Shown here: positions 29,661 through 39,712 of the stretch, one piece after another | Position numbering within the stretch: position 1 is the first letter of the stretch | Layout of the letters: each line of letters starts with the position of its first letter | Origin: Streptococcus suis | GTDB lineage: Bacteria; Bacillota; Bacilli; Lactobacillales; Streptococcaceae | Reading direction: 5' to 3' | Assembly (NCBI RefSeq): GCF_024509525.1 | Contig: NZ_JAMWEM010000002.1 | Span: forward strand, 186,001 to 250,000 | Length of the DNA stretch: 64,000 nucleotides | Program-made: the position numbers and the translations under genes | The notes under the pieces: generated by a model | Databases searched by the model: none | What the model was told of the DNA's origin: nothing | What the model saw: only the letters and a program-made list of their open reading frames with translations

Positions 29661-32123
29661 CTACTCGTCAAAAAAATGTTCAATTTGTTGCTTCAAGTCA
29701 GCCAAGCCCACCTGTTCCACAGAATAGTCCTTGGCCAAAAAGTCCAAAACCTGCTGACCATATCGCTTGGTCTGGAGGCGATTGTCCAAGATGACCACCG
29801 CAGACCGCTGTTCCTGCGAGCGATTGGTCCGACCAATAGCCTGCTTGAGTTTCATCATCATCATGGGCAGACTGTAATCGTAAAAAGGATTTTTGCCCTC
29901 CTGTCGCAAGCGTTGATTGACCTTAGTCACAAAGCGATCCCGCGGATTTTCAAAAGGTAGACGGGTCAAAACCGCAATCATCTCAGGCTGGCTGGCAAAA
30001 TCCACACCTTCCCAGAAGAGCCCAGTCCCCAGAAGCAAGCTCGTTTCTCCCCGTTCAAACCGACGCTTCAAGGCATCCTCAGCCCCATGCTTGTATTGGG
30101 CCAAATGCTCCACCCCCGCCTCGTCCAACAGGTCCGACACCGCTAACAAAAGAGCAATCGAGGTAAACAGGACCAGGACCGGCCGCTTACCTCCTTCTAA
30201 GTCCTGCAACTCTTTTAGGATAAATCTGGCGTGATCTTCCCGCGACCAATCCAGTACACTTGGGAGGTCTGTCGGCACCAGTATGGTCTGATTAGGCTGA
30301 GGCCTCGCCTCCACCGCATCATAGGTGACCTGGTCAAAGCCCAAGAGGTCCGCCAAACTGACCTTCTTACCGATGTCCAAGGTGGCACTGATACAGAAGG
30401 TCTTGACAGGAGGCAAAAGTTTCGCCACATTGAGCAATTCTTCCTTGCTGGCACGCAGATAGACCACCCGCTTGTCTGCTAATATATGCTCCTCCAACCA
30501 AAAATGCGAATAGTAGGTCAGCATACGGTCTAATTCCAGAAAGTCCCAGTCATCCAGTTCTCGCAAGTTCTGTTTCAACTGTTCCAACTGCTTGCTAGTC
30601 AATTCTCTCTGCCCGTAGGTGCGGAATTGGTTGACCAGCTCATTGATTTCATAGGCTGTACTCTCGTACAAACGGCAGTCCAAGACTGTTTCTGCTCGAT
30701 CCTTTTTACTCTGGACCTGCTGCAAGGTCTGGGCTAGATTGACAGTTTGACTGGCCAATTCTTCTGCTGCTAAGAGCAATTTTTGAGTTTCATCGATGAC
30801 CAGCAGTCGTCCCTTCATCAAGGGGTCCTGGTCTTTCAAGTGAGTTAAGAGATAGGCATGATTAGTCAAGAGAACACGACTAGCTGCTGCCCTCGTCTGC
30901 AAGCGACGCCAAAAATCCCAGTCCGCAAAGAGGCTATTTTCCGCAAGCTTACCATCATGCTGAATTTCATCAAAATAAGCCTGATAACGTTGCTTCTGCT
31001 TGAGCTCATCCAGATCACCTGACTCCGTCTGACAGAGCCAGACCAAGATTTGCATCTTGAATCGATTGAGCAGGCGATTGTCATCAACACGCTGTAAGGT
31101 CCCCCAATACTTGTCCAACTTGAGATAGTGACTCGCTGCCTTGACAGAGGTCATGGAAATCTGGAAGACCGCCTCCAACTGCCGCCCTTCCTTGTCCGCA
31201 ATCTGCTGCTGCAAGATCTTGGTCGGCACAGTGACTAAGAGAGGCTGGTCGGTCTGGGCTAAGAGGGGAAGGAGATAGCCGTAGGTCTTGCCAATGCCTG
31301 CCTGTGCCTGAATAAAATGCACCTGCCCTTCATCTGCCAGCCGTTCTTCTACCAGCCCAGCAAACTGAGCTTGAATCTCCCGCTCATCCAAACCCAATAA
31401 AGCTAGATTCTTGTCAAACTCCTTGGAGAGCTGTCTGGCTGGTTTGGGAACCACAGGCTTCTTCAAAACCAGACCGTGTACCTGCTCCAAGCCCTCTGGT
31501 AGCCAGTCGGCCAGGCTGGTATAGACCTCATCAATGACCAGACGAGATTCGTAGAGGAGGTTGTCCGCTAAGGATAAGATTTGCTCCACAGTTTGTTTGG
31601 GTAGGGACTTGATTTTCTCCTGAATCTTTATCAAAAGCTCTGCGGTTGCTCGGGCATCTGAAATAGCAGTGTGAGCTTGGTCCAGTTGCAAGTCAAGCTG
31701 GTCGGCCAAGGTCGCCAGACCGTATTTTTCAAAAGTCGGGAAAAAGAGCTGAGCCAACTCCACCGTATCGACCCGTGGTGTCAAAAGGTCGTAGCCTTCA
31801 AAGAAGAGGGCCTCCGCCAGCAGATTGGCGTCGAACTTGACATTGTGGGCCACGAAAATGGCCTCCCCAATCAAGTCGTAAATCTTACCAGCCACCTGTG
31901 CAAAATCAGGTGCCTTGGCCAACTGCTTGTCGGTAATCCCTGTCAAATCCTTGATATGATAGTCCAGTTTTTCATAGGGATTGATGTCGGTCGCAAACTG
32001 GTCAACAATCTGCCCCCCTTCAACGATGACAATCCCGATCTGGATAATTTTTGCAGTCGAACTGCTACCTGTCGCCTCTAAATCAACAACAGCATAACGA
32101 TTGGCATGTTTTTTCTCTGTCAT
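29661..32123 (-). CDS. dinG: DinG-like protein: DnaQ-type exonuclease fused to superfamily 2 helicase
   Basis: Protein of 820 residues. The N-terminal 3'-5' exonuclease domain (about 1-170) has [19 protein letters not shown] and [10 protein letters not shown]; the helicase follows with [14 protein letters not shown] (Walker A), [10 protein letters not shown] (Walker B-like) and [12 protein letters not shown] (motif VI). The four clustered cysteines of iron-sulfur DinG/XPD enzymes are not evident, as is usual for Firmicutes forms. TATAAT (32133-32138) lies only 9 nt before the ATG with no ribosome site, so the mRNA may be leaderless. It probably repairs or processes DNA. Confidence 0.9.
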   Translation of the reverse strand: MTEKKHANRYAVVDLEATGSSSTAKIIQIGIVIVEGGQIVDQFATDINPYEKLDYHIKDLTGITDKQLAKAPDFAQVAGKIYDLIGEAIFVAHNVKFDANLLAEALFFEGYDLLTPRVDTVELAQLFFPTFEKYGLATLADQLDLQLDQAHTAISDARATAELLIKIQEKIKSLPKQTVEQILSLADNLLYESRLVIDEVYTSLADWLPEGLEQVHGLVLKKPVVPKPARQLSKEFDKNLALLGLDEREIQAQFAGLVEERLADEGQVHFIQAQAGIGKTYGYLLPLLAQTDQPLLVTVPTKILQQQIADKEGRQLEAVFQISMTSVKAASHYLKLDKYWGTLQRVDDNRLLNRFKMQILVWLCQTESGDLDELKQKQRYQAYFDEIQHDGKLAENSLFADWDFWRRLQTRAAASRVLLTNHAYLLTHLKDQDPLMKGRLLVIDETQKLLLAAEELASQTVNLAQTLQQVQSKKDRAETVLDCRLYESTAYEINELVNQFRTYGQRELTSKQLEQLKQNLRELDDWDFLELDRMLTYYSHFWLEEHILADKRVVYLRASKEELLNVAKLLPPVKTFCISATLDIGKKVSLADLLGFDQVTYDAVEARPQPNQTILVPTDLPSVLDWSREDHARFILKELQDLEGGKRPVLVLFTSIALLLAVSDLLDEAGVEHLAQYKHGAEDALKRRFERGETSLLLGTGLFWEGVDFASQPEMIAVLTRLPFENPRDRFVTKVNQRLRQEGKNPFYDYSLPMMMMKLKQAIGRTNRSQEQRSAVVILDNRLQTKRYGQQVLDFLAKDYSVEQVGLADLKQQIEHFFDE

Positions 32124-32212
32124 AACAGTAAAATTATATCACATTTCCTGACAAATTCCGTGTCAAATTCTGGGACTTTTGATAGACTAGAAGAAGATAA
32201 AAAGGAGACACT

Positions 32213-32848
32213 ATGAAACTACACCACACCACCAACCCCGTTGCACAAGAAAATACCTACTACCTCGAAAATGACAGTCACCTCATCGTCGTTGACCCAG
32301 GCAGTGACTGGCCTCGCATCCAGGCAAAGATTGAACAAATCAACAAGCCCATTTCCACTATCCTTTTGACCCACACCCACTATGACCACATCATGAGCTT
32401 GGAGCAGGTCCGCCAAACCTTCGGCCAGCCTCCAGTCTATGTCGCAGAAAGCGAAGCGACTTGGCTCTACACACCTGAGATGAACCTATCCGGCCTACCC
32501 CACCACGATGACATGGACAATGTCGTCTGCCAGCCAGCTGAGCACACCTTCCAGTACGACCGGCCCTATGACTTGGATGGTTTTCAGTTTTCGGTTGTAC
32601 AAACACCTGGACACTCGATTGGCGGTGTTTCATTTATCTTTCCCACAGCAGAACTGGTCATTACAGGCGATGCCCTCTTCCGCGAAACGATTGGACGAAC
32701 AGACCTACCAACCAGCAATTTTGATGACCTAATCTCCGGTATCAAAGAGCACCTGCTAACCTTACCCAACCACTACGCAGTCTATCCTGGTCACGGTGCG
32801 GCAACAAGCATAGGTCATGAGAAGAATTTCAATCCTTTTTTAAGATAA
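32213..32848 (+). CDS. MBL-fold metallo-hydrolase (glyoxalase II-like)
   Basis: Protein of 211 residues with the metallo-beta-lactamase fold. Metal motif LTHTHYDHI, then TPGHSIGGVSF, ITGDALF and a C-terminal VYPGHG complete the binuclear site. The short length matches the GloB-like small hydrolases of Firmicutes whose thiol-ester substrate is unclear. The ATG follows AAAGGAG. It is divergent from the dinG-like gene. Confidence 0.9.
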   Translation: MKLHHTTNPVAQENTYYLENDSHLIVVDPGSDWPRIQAKIEQINKPISTILLTHTHYDHIMSLEQVRQTFGQPPVYVAESEATWLYTPEMNLSGLPHHDDMDNVVCQPAEHTFQYDRPYDLDGFQFSVVQTPGHSIGGVSFIFPTAELVITGDALFRETIGRTDLPTSNFDDLISGIKEHLLTLPNHYAVYPGHGAATSIGHEKNFNPFLR

Positions 32849-32889
32849 TTTGCTATAATCAGGAGAAAATTCAAATAAATTAAACAAAT

Positions 32890-32926
32890 AAAAGCCCTTT
32901 GTTTACCTATTGAACAAAGGGCTTTT
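32890..32926. terminator. Bidirectional terminator between the MBL gene and murF
   Basis: A 14-bp perfect stem (32890-32903 with 32913-32926) with A- and T-rich outer ends serving both convergent genes. Confidence 0.92.
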
Positions 32927-32939
32927 ATTGTTGTCATTT

Positions 32940-34304
32940 CTAGTTCTTCTCTATTTCTTCCACCACTTTTCCAAGATTCATAGAATTGGAGCCTTTAAAG
33001 AGGATTTGGTCTTGGCCGCCAAGAACTTCCTTGACTTGTTTCACCAGGTCTCCAAATTGGTCCTGCTCTGCATTTTTCCTAAAGAAATAGACTTTTCCAA
33101 TCGGGAACATCTGACTAGCCAGCTGAGCCAGGCCTTCAATATCTTGACCATAAAAAATAACAGTATCCAACACTTCAGGCGACAGGCTCAAAATCATCTG
33201 ATTGTGGAGGTCAACAGACTGGTGTCCCAGTTCTTTCATGTCTGCCAAAACGGCGATTTTCTTGCCGCCTTCATTGGCTGGAATGCTAGAGAAGGTTTCC
33301 AAAATCAAACGCATAGCGGTTGGGTTGGCATTGTAGACATCGCTGAGTATGTCGGCTCCGTTTGCTGCCTTCTTCCACTCGGTACGATTACGGGTCAAGT
33401 TAAGACTGGCTAGGGCTGACTTAATTGCCTCATCAGGCACACCCAAGATCTTGCCCACATAGCTTGCCACCATAGCATTGGTCGCGTTATACTTACCTGT
33501 CACTGGTAGGAAAATATCACCGTCCATAAAGTTGACGGTGAAGGTCAAGCTATCCTTACTCTCGACCAGACTGGTCACCTGCAAGTCAGCCTGTTCACCG
33601 AAGCGAATGAGTTCCACATGGTTCGGCAAGTGGTTATCTGCAATCGGATCTACAGGGATTAAGAGTTTACTACCTGGCTCCATTCCATCTGCAATTTGTA
33701 ATTTTCCTTTGGCAATCTCTGCTCGTGAGCCGAAAAATTCCAGATGCGCTTCACCAAAAAGGGTAATAACTGATAGACTTGGTTTGGCAATTTCGGACAA
33801 GAGATGGATGTCGCCCAAGTGGTCTTGGCCCATTTCCAAGACCAGTTTTTCTGTACCGTCAGGCATATGGAGGACGGTGTAAGGCAGACCGATTTCGTTG
33901 TTGTAGTTGCCTTGTGTTTTGTAAGTCTTGTATGTAGTTGCAAGGATATCATGAATCATATCCTTGGTGGTTGTTTTACCATTTGATCCCGTCACAGCAA
34001 TGACTTCTACCCCTGTTTTCTCTAGGTAGTAGGCCGCTAATTGTTGCAGCGCTGTCAAGCAGTCGTCTACTAGGATGTGGGGAACATCAAGGCTGACTTC
34101 AGACAGGGTTACCGCACAGCCATTTTCAAAAGCTACAGGAATAAAGTCATGACCGTCACGCGCCCCCTTGAGGGGAACAAAGAGGTCGCCAGTTGTGACG
34201 AGGCGGCTATCGAACTCCACCTTATTGAGTGCTGTATCTGGATAAAGGCTGATGTCATTTTTTGCGCCCAAGACAGGAGCGATTTCGTGTAAAGTTAATT
34301 TCAT
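32940..34304 (-). CDS. murF: UDP-MurNAc-tripeptide:D-Ala-D-Ala ligase
   Basis: Enzyme of 454 residues adding D-Ala-D-Ala to the peptidoglycan precursor. The Mur-ligase P-loop is VTGSNGKTTTKDM, with LEMGQDHLGDI in the central domain and DVYNANPTAM in the C-terminal domain. The ATG at 34304 follows GGAG. A TATAAT box near 34350 would start the mRNA at the terminator hairpin 34323-34345, so the 5' leader probably begins with that hairpin. Confidence 0.96.
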   Translation of the reverse strand: MKLTLHEIAPVLGAKNDISLYPDTALNKVEFDSRLVTTGDLFVPLKGARDGHDFIPVAFENGCAVTLSEVSLDVPHILVDDCLTALQQLAAYYLEKTGVEVIAVTGSNGKTTTKDMIHDILATTYKTYKTQGNYNNEIGLPYTVLHMPDGTEKLVLEMGQDHLGDIHLLSEIAKPSLSVITLFGEAHLEFFGSRAEIAKGKLQIADGMEPGSKLLIPVDPIADNHLPNHVELIRFGEQADLQVTSLVESKDSLTFTVNFMDGDIFLPVTGKYNATNAMVASYVGKILGVPDEAIKSALASLNLTRNRTEWKKAANGADILSDVYNANPTAMRLILETFSSIPANEGGKKIAVLADMKELGHQSVDLHNQMILSLSPEVLDTVIFYGQDIEGLAQLASQMFPIGKVYFFRKNAEQDQFGDLVKQVKEVLGGQDQILFKGSNSMNLGKVVEEIEKN

Positions 34305-34322
34305 GTGATTCTCCAATAAACT

Positions 34323-34345
34323 AAAAAAGAGCTTTCGCTCTTTTT
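34323..34345 (-). terminator. Terminator upstream of murF
   Basis: AAAAAGAGC, loop GAAA, GCTCTTTTTT on the minus strand. It ends the transcript of the small ORF at 34385-34567 and abuts the murF promoter. Confidence 0.8.
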
Positions 34346-34384
34346 ATTATATCATTTTTGGGCTTATATTGGTGAAAGTTCCTT

Positions 34385-34567
34385 CTAGCCTAGCAACCCA
34401 AACTCAATGTGGTAGTTGATGTCATCACTGAAAAGGGCTTTGACCTTGCATTTTTCTTCTACGTAGGCTAGGATTGCCTCCTGCTTTTCTGCTGAAAGCT
34501 GCTCAGCTAGGCCAATGTTCAGGGCAAATGTTCTGTCATCTAGCTGACAAGATACCTGAACAGGCAT
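34385..34567 (-). CDS. Small hypothetical protein, possibly a gene remnant
   Basis: Unrecognised 60-residue ORF beginning MPVQVSCQLDDRTFALN and ending IEFGLLG. It is acidic and mostly soluble, with no membrane helix. A weak site (AGAAGG) lies about 10 nt before the ATG. The frame stays open for 13 codons upstream to a TAA, so it may be the tail of a longer, truncated gene. It lies between the ddl terminator and the murF promoter. Confidence 0.4.
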   Translation of the reverse strand: MPVQVSCQLDDRTFALNIGLAEQLSAEKQEAILAYVEEKCKVKALFSDDINYHIEFGLLG

Positions 34568-34611
34568 AGTTTTATTGCCTTCTTGGCTGGCATAGTAGCC
34601 CTGTACACATG

Positions 34612-34649
34612 TGAATTAGAAAAAGGATTGGAAATTTTCCTATCCTTTT
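34612..34649 (-). terminator. Terminator of the pbp2B-recR-ddl transcript
   Basis: AAAAGGAT/ATCCTTTT arms (34621-34628 with 34642-34649) with an inner GGAAA/TTTCC pair, followed on the minus strand by TTTTTCT. Confidence 0.8.
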
Positions 34650-34651
34650 CG

Positions 34652-35698
34652 TTAAATCAAATGGCTTTCGCGTTTTTCGAACATTTCCTTGGCCAGATGG
34701 ACCAGCTCTTCAATCAGGTCTGGATAAGCAAGCCCCATGTTATCCCAAAGTAATGGATACATAGACCATTGAGTGAAACCAGGCATGGTATTGAGCTCGT
34801 TGAGGAAGATGTCTCCGTCTTCTGTCAGGAAGAAATCACACCGGGACAGGCCACAGCCACCGAAAGCTCGGAAGGCTTTGGCTGCATTGTCACGCATGGT
34901 GTCCATGATAGACTCGTCAATCTTAGCTGGGATTTCCATGGTAATTTTATTATCGATATACTTGGCATCGTAGTCGTAAAAAGCAACGTCTTTGACTACT
35001 TCACCTGGAAATGTGGTTTTCACGTCAGCATTTCCCAAAAGACCGACCTCAATCTCACGGGCAACAACTCCCTGCTCAACGAGGACGCGACTGTCATACT
35101 TGAAAGCAAGGTCTAGTGCCACCTGCAAGCCCGCTAGGTCCTCTGCCTTAGAAATACCAACGCTAGAGCCCATGTTGGCCGGTTTGACAAAGACTGGATA
35201 AGTCAACTTGCCCTCAATCTCCGCAATCTTGTCGGCAATCGGCTCACCTTCAATCACTGCCACATAAGGTACCTGGGAGATCCCTGCTGATTCAAGGACA
35301 CGTTTGGTCGTGATCTTGTCCATGGCCACGCTGGACGACAGAATATTAGTACCCACATAAGGCATACGGAGAACTTCCAAGAAACCTTGGATTGAGCCGT
35401 CTTCGCCCATTGGACCGTGGAGGACAGGGAAGACAACCGCATTTTCTTCATAAATGTCGCTAGGACGAACAGCTTGCTCCGCAACAATAGTCGCATTGGT
35501 CATCAGTTTTTCATCAGCTGACGGTGTTTGGGAAAATTCCTGGGTCTTGATAAAGTTGCCTGTCTGGGTGATGAAATAGGTTTTGACGAAAAACTTGTCA
35601 TAATTGATAGCTCGCATGACGCTTTCAGCAGACAAGACTGATACCTCACGCTCTGCTGAACGACCGCCGTAGAGTAAAATCAAGGTTTCTTTTGACAT
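34652..35698 (-). CDS. ddl: D-alanine--D-alanine ligase
   Basis: ATP-grasp enzyme of 348 residues that makes the D-Ala-D-Ala dipeptide used by MurF. Motifs: [45 protein letters not shown] and [12 protein letters not shown]. The residue that decides D-Ala versus D-Lac in the family falls in the YDYDAKY loop and looks standard (D-Ala type). The start MSKETLI at 35698 is preferred since it is 6 nt from AAGGA; another ATG is two codons upstream. Confidence 0.97.
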   Translation of the reverse strand: MSKETLILLYGGRSAEREVSVLSAESVMRAINYDKFFVKTYFITQTGNFIKTQEFSQTPSADEKLMTNATIVAEQAVRPSDIYEENAVVFPVLHGPMGEDGSIQGFLEVLRMPYVGTNILSSSVAMDKITTKRVLESAGISQVPYVAVIEGEPIADKIAEIEGKLTYPVFVKPANMGSSVGISKAEDLAGLQVALDLAFKYDSRVLVEQGVVAREIEVGLLGNADVKTTFPGEVVKDVAFYDYDAKYIDNKITMEIPAKIDESIMDTMRDNAAKAFRAFGGCGLSRCDFFLTEDGDIFLNELNTMPGFTQWSMYPLLWDNMGLAYPDLIEELVHLAKEMFEKRESHLI

Positions 35699-35732
35699 AT
35701 ACATTCCTTTTCTATTGGTTTATTGTTATATA

Positions 35733-36329
35733 TTATAATTCCGTCCGATTTTCAATGGCTCTTAACAGCGTCACTTCGTCCGCGTACTCGATGTCGCTTC
35801 CAACCGCCAAACCACGTGCCAGGCGGGTGACTTTGATACCTGCTGGTTTGAGAACGCGGGAGACATACATGGAGGTAGCTTCTCCGTCTGCTGTTGCGTT
35901 GGTTGCCACAATCACCTCTGTTACCTCATTATCCATAAGACGGGTCAGAAGGGTTTTGAGGTTGATATCGTCCGGCCCAACTCCGTTCATGGGCGAAATC
36001 AAACCGTGCAGGACATGGTAGAGGCCGTGGTATTCTTGGATATTTTCCATAGCAGAAACATCGCGGCTGTCTTCGACCAACAAAATGGTCGTCCTATCTC
36101 GCGTTTCATCTTGGCAGATGGCACAGGAATCCTGGTCCGTCAGGTTGCCACAAATAGAACAGTAGGACAAATCTCGCTTAGCTGCCAGTAAGTTTTTAGC
36201 GAATTCGTTGACCACATCGTCTTCCATACCAATGGTATAGAATGCCAAACGAGTAGCAGTCTTTATACCAATACCAGGCAATTTTGAATAACTGTCAATC
36301 AGTTTAGCAATAGGGGTAGGATATAGCAT
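35733..36329 (-). CDS. recR: Recombination mediator RecR
   Basis: Protein of 198 residues that loads RecA at gaps with RecF/RecO. It shows the N-terminal HhH ([14 protein letters not shown]), the four-cysteine zinc finger [19 protein letters not shown], and the Toprim domain starting [11 protein letters not shown] with [15 protein letters not shown]. It lies 9 nt after pbp2B, and ddl follows after 34 nt; this order is conserved in streptococci. Confidence 0.97.
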   Translation of the reverse strand: MLYPTPIAKLIDSYSKLPGIGIKTATRLAFYTIGMEDDVVNEFAKNLLAAKRDLSYCSICGNLTDQDSCAICQDETRDRTTILLVEDSRDVSAMENIQEYHGLYHVLHGLISPMNGVGPDDINLKTLLTRLMDNEVTEVIVATNATADGEATSMYVSRVLKPAGIKVTRLARGLAVGSDIEYADEVTLLRAIENRTEL

Positions 36330-36337
36330 AGTTCTCC

Positions 36338-38413
36338 TTAGTTCATAGGATAAAGTGAATGATAAAGATTGATAATCTCAGTTGTGATGGCTGTACTTGT
36401 TGTTGAATTAAGGTCTGTTAGATTTGGCAAAACAACTGCCACTGCAATTTGAGGATTATCGCTCGGTGCATAGGCAACTAGGTTCGTATTTACCGCATCT
36501 AACACCTGACCTGTATCTGTTGTGACAAATGTCTCTGCTCTACCAGTCTTAGCACTGATTGGAACTGCTGCACCTGCCGCGATAGCTGTACCAGTTGTAT
36601 ATCCATCCGTTCCGTTGACAACATTATAAAAACCTTGTCGGAGAATATCCATATCCTCATCAGAAATATTTACCTTGTTCATCTCTTTACCAGAAATGGT
36701 TTCGATTAAATCTCCTAGACCACCATCAGCGTTATTGCCATATACTCCTTGAACCAAATGCGGAGAAATACGGGTACCACCATTTGCAATAGTTGCAACA
36801 TATTGGGCCATCTGCATAGGAGTATAGTTATCAAACTGGCCGAATGAGTTTGTAATCACATTGGAAACAGAATAATCTTCGGGAATAAATCCTGTCGATT
36901 CCGAAGGAAGATCAATGCCCGTCGCTGTCCCCAAACCATACTCGCCAAAAGTAGCACGCAATTGTTCCATAGCAGCTACTGATTGGTCATTTTCCAACAA
37001 GGCCATCCCTGAATGGTAGGGCTGTCCCATCATGCTAAGAGCAATCTGAACCATATAGGTATTGGAAGAATATTGTAAAGCTTCTACTGCGCTAATCTGT
37101 CGGTTACCATAAACTGTAAACCAGGAACGAATCGGTTGTGAACCAGCAAACTGGATAGGCTGATCCGTTAAAACTTGATTGCCTGAAATAACACCAGACT
37201 CCCAACCAGCTGTAATCGTTCCAGCCTTCACAATGGAACCCGGAACAAAGACATTGGTAATCGTCCCCAGAGCATTCTCAGTTGTCTCGTTTGTTGCCGT
37301 GTCATGACTATAGCCAGCCATCGCAAGGACTGCTCCTGTCTTTGGTTCAAGTGCGACTGCATAAATCCCTTGAGAATAGCGCGCACTACCCGTGGCAAGT
37401 TCTGCATCGAAGTGTTTTTTTAAGATTGCATTCACACCATCCTGGAAGGCCAGATCAATGGTTAATTTAATATTGTTTCCTTTACTTCCTTCTTGAAGTG
37501 TGACAATACTCTCCACATTGCCGTTGCGATCTAGGTTAATTTCTTTCTTTTCATGCTGACCTTGGAGTACTTCCTCATACTGCTTTTCCAAATAAGCAGT
37601 ACCAACTCTATCATTCATCGAATACCCTTTAGCCAAGTACTCCTTCGCATCTTCTTTTGGTAATCCTGCTTGTTGACTCGTCACTGTTCCAATGATTGAG
37701 GCTAAGGACGTATCCGAGATACGGCGCTCCCAATTATTCGTTGTCGAAATGCCAGGCAATTCCTTTTCATTAGCAACAATTAAAGCTACTTGCTCTACTG
37801 TCAATGGCTCTGTAACCAAGTTAACAGTTTCAAAATAAGTGGCCGCATTCATCTGCGAAAATAAATCAACTGCCAGCAACTCTTGATCTGAATAGACCAA
37901 TTGATCTTCCGTAAGACTGGCTACTGCATTAGCATAAATCTCCGACTCTTTTAGAGCGTTCCCTTCATCGTTGTACCGTTGTTCTTTCGGAAGATTATTG
38001 ACAACTTTTGCATAGACTTCTGGGTCCGCTAGGTAATAATCAGCCTTTTCTCTAGTTGTGACGTTCACCTCTGGCATGGTCACCCATTGCAAGAGCTTAT
38101 TTGCAATCTCTCTCATTTCCAATGCAGTGATCTGATTTGAGCGAGTAAATGCGACTACTTGCTCTACATCATTTTCAACGAGGGCAACACCTTTGGCATC
38201 ATAAATCTGCCCTCGAACAGAACTATGCGTCACGACTTTCTGGCTAGCGGTAGATAACTTCTCCGTATAGAAAGCCTGATTCACAATTTGCATGTAAGCA
38301 AGACGTGTAACTAATAATGTAAACAGCAAAATGACAATGGCAAATAGAATCATCAATCTCCGCGGAATAAAGCTGTCTATCTGTTCATATTGTTCTCTCT
38401 TTTTCTTCGCCAC
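36338..38413 (-). CDS. pbp2B: Class B penicillin-binding protein 2B (transpeptidase)
   Basis: Protein of 691 residues; essential septal transpeptidase and key beta-lactam resistance determinant in streptococci. One membrane helix (about 20-45) precedes a dimerisation domain, then the transpeptidase domain with active-site SxxK in [10 protein letters not shown], SxN in YSSNTYM and KTG in [13 protein letters not shown] start at 38413 is chosen: it is 7 nt after GAGG, whereas the TTG two codons upstream abuts it. Resistance-type mosaic changes cannot be judged without reference alleles. Confidence 0.95.
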   Translation of the reverse strand: MAKKKREQYEQIDSFIPRRLMILFAIVILLFTLLVTRLAYMQIVNQAFYTEKLSTASQKVVTHSSVRGQIYDAKGVALVENDVEQVVAFTRSNQITALEMREIANKLLQWVTMPEVNVTTREKADYYLADPEVYAKVVNNLPKEQRYNDEGNALKESEIYANAVASLTEDQLVYSDQELLAVDLFSQMNAATYFETVNLVTEPLTVEQVALIVANEKELPGISTTNNWERRISDTSLASIIGTVTSQQAGLPKEDAKEYLAKGYSMNDRVGTAYLEKQYEEVLQGQHEKKEINLDRNGNVESIVTLQEGSKGNNIKLTIDLAFQDGVNAILKKHFDAELATGSARYSQGIYAVALEPKTGAVLAMAGYSHDTATNETTENALGTITNVFVPGSIVKAGTITAGWESGVISGNQVLTDQPIQFAGSQPIRSWFTVYGNRQISAVEALQYSSNTYMVQIALSMMGQPYHSGMALLENDQSVAAMEQLRATFGEYGLGTATGIDLPSESTGFIPEDYSVSNVITNSFGQFDNYTPMQMAQYVATIANGGTRISPHLVQGVYGNNADGGLGDLIETISGKEMNKVNISDEDMDILRQGFYNVVNGTDGYTTGTAIAAGAAVPISAKTGRAETFVTTDTGQVLDAVNTNLVAYAPSDNPQIAVAVVLPNLTDLNSTTSTAITTEIINLYHSLYPMN

Positions 38414-38476
38414 TTTCAAACCTCATTCTAGCAATATCTTCTTCATTATATCACAGAATGGAATTTTTTTTCAGCC

Positions 38477-38503
38477 AAAAAAACGAGCCTTAGCTCGTTT
38501 TAT
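38477..38503 (-). terminator. Terminator of ccpA
   Basis: AAACGAGC, loop TAAG, GCTCGTTT then TTTT on the minus strand. Confidence 0.88.
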
Positions 38504-38509
38504 CTTCTC

Positions 38510-39517
38510 TTATTTTGTTGATGTACGTTTTTTGATTCCGTGATTGAGAATAACCTCTTTGTTTTCCAACTCTTCTTTATGCATAATTTTAGTCAACATC
38601 CGCATTGCGATAGCACCGATATCATAAAGTGGTTGATTGATAGAAGTCAAATTTGGCCGTGTAAACTTAGTTACTAGGGAATCATCGCTTGTCACAATTT
38701 CAAACTCTTCTGGCACCTTGATGCCACGATCTGAAATTCCATTCAACAGGCCTGCTGCAATTTCATCTTCAGCCACATAAGCAGCAGTTGCACCAGTATT
38801 GAGAATTCTTTCTGCCAAGGCGTAGCCTTCCTCGTACTTGTACTTGGATTCAAAAACCAATCCTTCACTAAATGTGAGACCTTTAGATTTTAACCCTTCC
38901 TTGTAACCAGATAAACGCACCTTACCATTAATATCATCCACAAGCGGACCTGATACAAAGGCAATCTTCTCGTTTCCATTATCAGCTAGGAGAGTAACGG
39001 CATCTGCAGTCGCTGCTGCATAGTCAATATTTACGCTTGGCAACTGACCTTCTAAGTCAACTGTCCCTGCTAAAACGATTGGAGTCCGAGAACGAGAAAA
39101 TTCTGCACGAATTTTATCTGTCAAATGATAGCCCATGAATATAATACCATCAACTTGTTTAGAAAAAAGAGTATTTACTACGTTAATTTCTTTCTCATCA
39201 TCTTCATCACTATTTGCGAGAACAATATTATATTTGTACATATCAGCAATATCGTCTATACCTTTAGCCAAGGTTGCGTAGTAAGCGTTCGCAATATTTG
39301 GAATAACTACACCCACTGTAGTCGTTTTCTTACTTGCCAATCCGCGCGCCACCGCATTAGGACGATAGTCCAAACGATCAATTACTTCAAGGACTTTTTT
39401 TCGAGTATTTTCTTTTACATTTTTGTTGCCATTGACAACACGTGAAACAGTTGCCATAGATACACCTGCTTCACGGGCAACATCATAAATCGTTACCGTA
39501 TCGTCAGTATTCATCAT
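38510..39517 (-). CDS. ccpA: Catabolite control protein A (LacI family)
   Basis: Global carbon-catabolite regulator of 335 residues. The N-terminal helix-turn-helix is TIYDVAREAGVSMATVSRVV, the hinge is NAVARGLASKKT, and the periplasmic-binding-like core binds HPr-Ser46-P. Length and hinge sequence match CcpA rather than a sugar-specific LacI protein. It is divergent from pepQ, the classic arrangement. A cre-like palindrome (39589-39602) covers the -35 box, so autorepression is likely. The first of two adjacent ATGs is 9 nt from AGGA. Confidence 0.96.
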   Translation of the reverse strand: MMNTDDTVTIYDVAREAGVSMATVSRVVNGNKNVKENTRKKVLEVIDRLDYRPNAVARGLASKKTTTVGVVIPNIANAYYATLAKGIDDIADMYKYNIVLANSDEDDEKEINVVNTLFSKQVDGIIFMGYHLTDKIRAEFSRSRTPIVLAGTVDLEGQLPSVNIDYAAATADAVTLLADNGNEKIAFVSGPLVDDINGKVRLSGYKEGLKSKGLTFSEGLVFESKYKYEEGYALAERILNTGATAAYVAEDEIAAGLLNGISDRGIKVPEEFEIVTSDDSLVTKFTRPNLTSINQPLYDIGAIAMRMLTKIMHKEELENKEVILNHGIKKRTSTK

Positions 39518-39574
39518 CTTTTTGCTTCCTTTCCTTCTTCTACAGTTTTGAAAACTACGCTTTCACTCTCATAT

Positions 39575-39603
39575 AGTTTAGCACTTTTTGAAACCACTTT
39601 CAA
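39575..39603 (-). promoter_or_regulatory. ccpA promoter
   Basis: TTGAAA (39598-39603 on the minus strand), a 17-bp spacer, TAAACT (39575-39580) with an extended TGC element. Confidence 0.65.
39589..39602. promoter_or_regulatory. Catabolite-responsive element (cre-like)
   Basis: TGAAACCACTTTCA matches the cre consensus TGWAANCGNTNWCA at every fixed position but the central G. It overlaps the ccpA -35 box and lies about 65-80 bp upstream of the pepQ promoter (TTGATT-18-TATAAT, 39643-39672). Confidence 0.65.
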
Positions 39604-39712
39604 GAGAAAAATATTACTTTTTCGCTAAGACTTGCAAATTTTTTGATTTTTTGAAACAATAGTCCATATAATAAACGAAAATTTCATATTTTCATCCAAA
39701 GAAAGGGGCAGC

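Noticed and set aside
39550..39566. Second cre site (AAAACTACGCTTTCA) upstream of ccpA
   Set aside because: Only one half matches the consensus; the left half has several mismatches.
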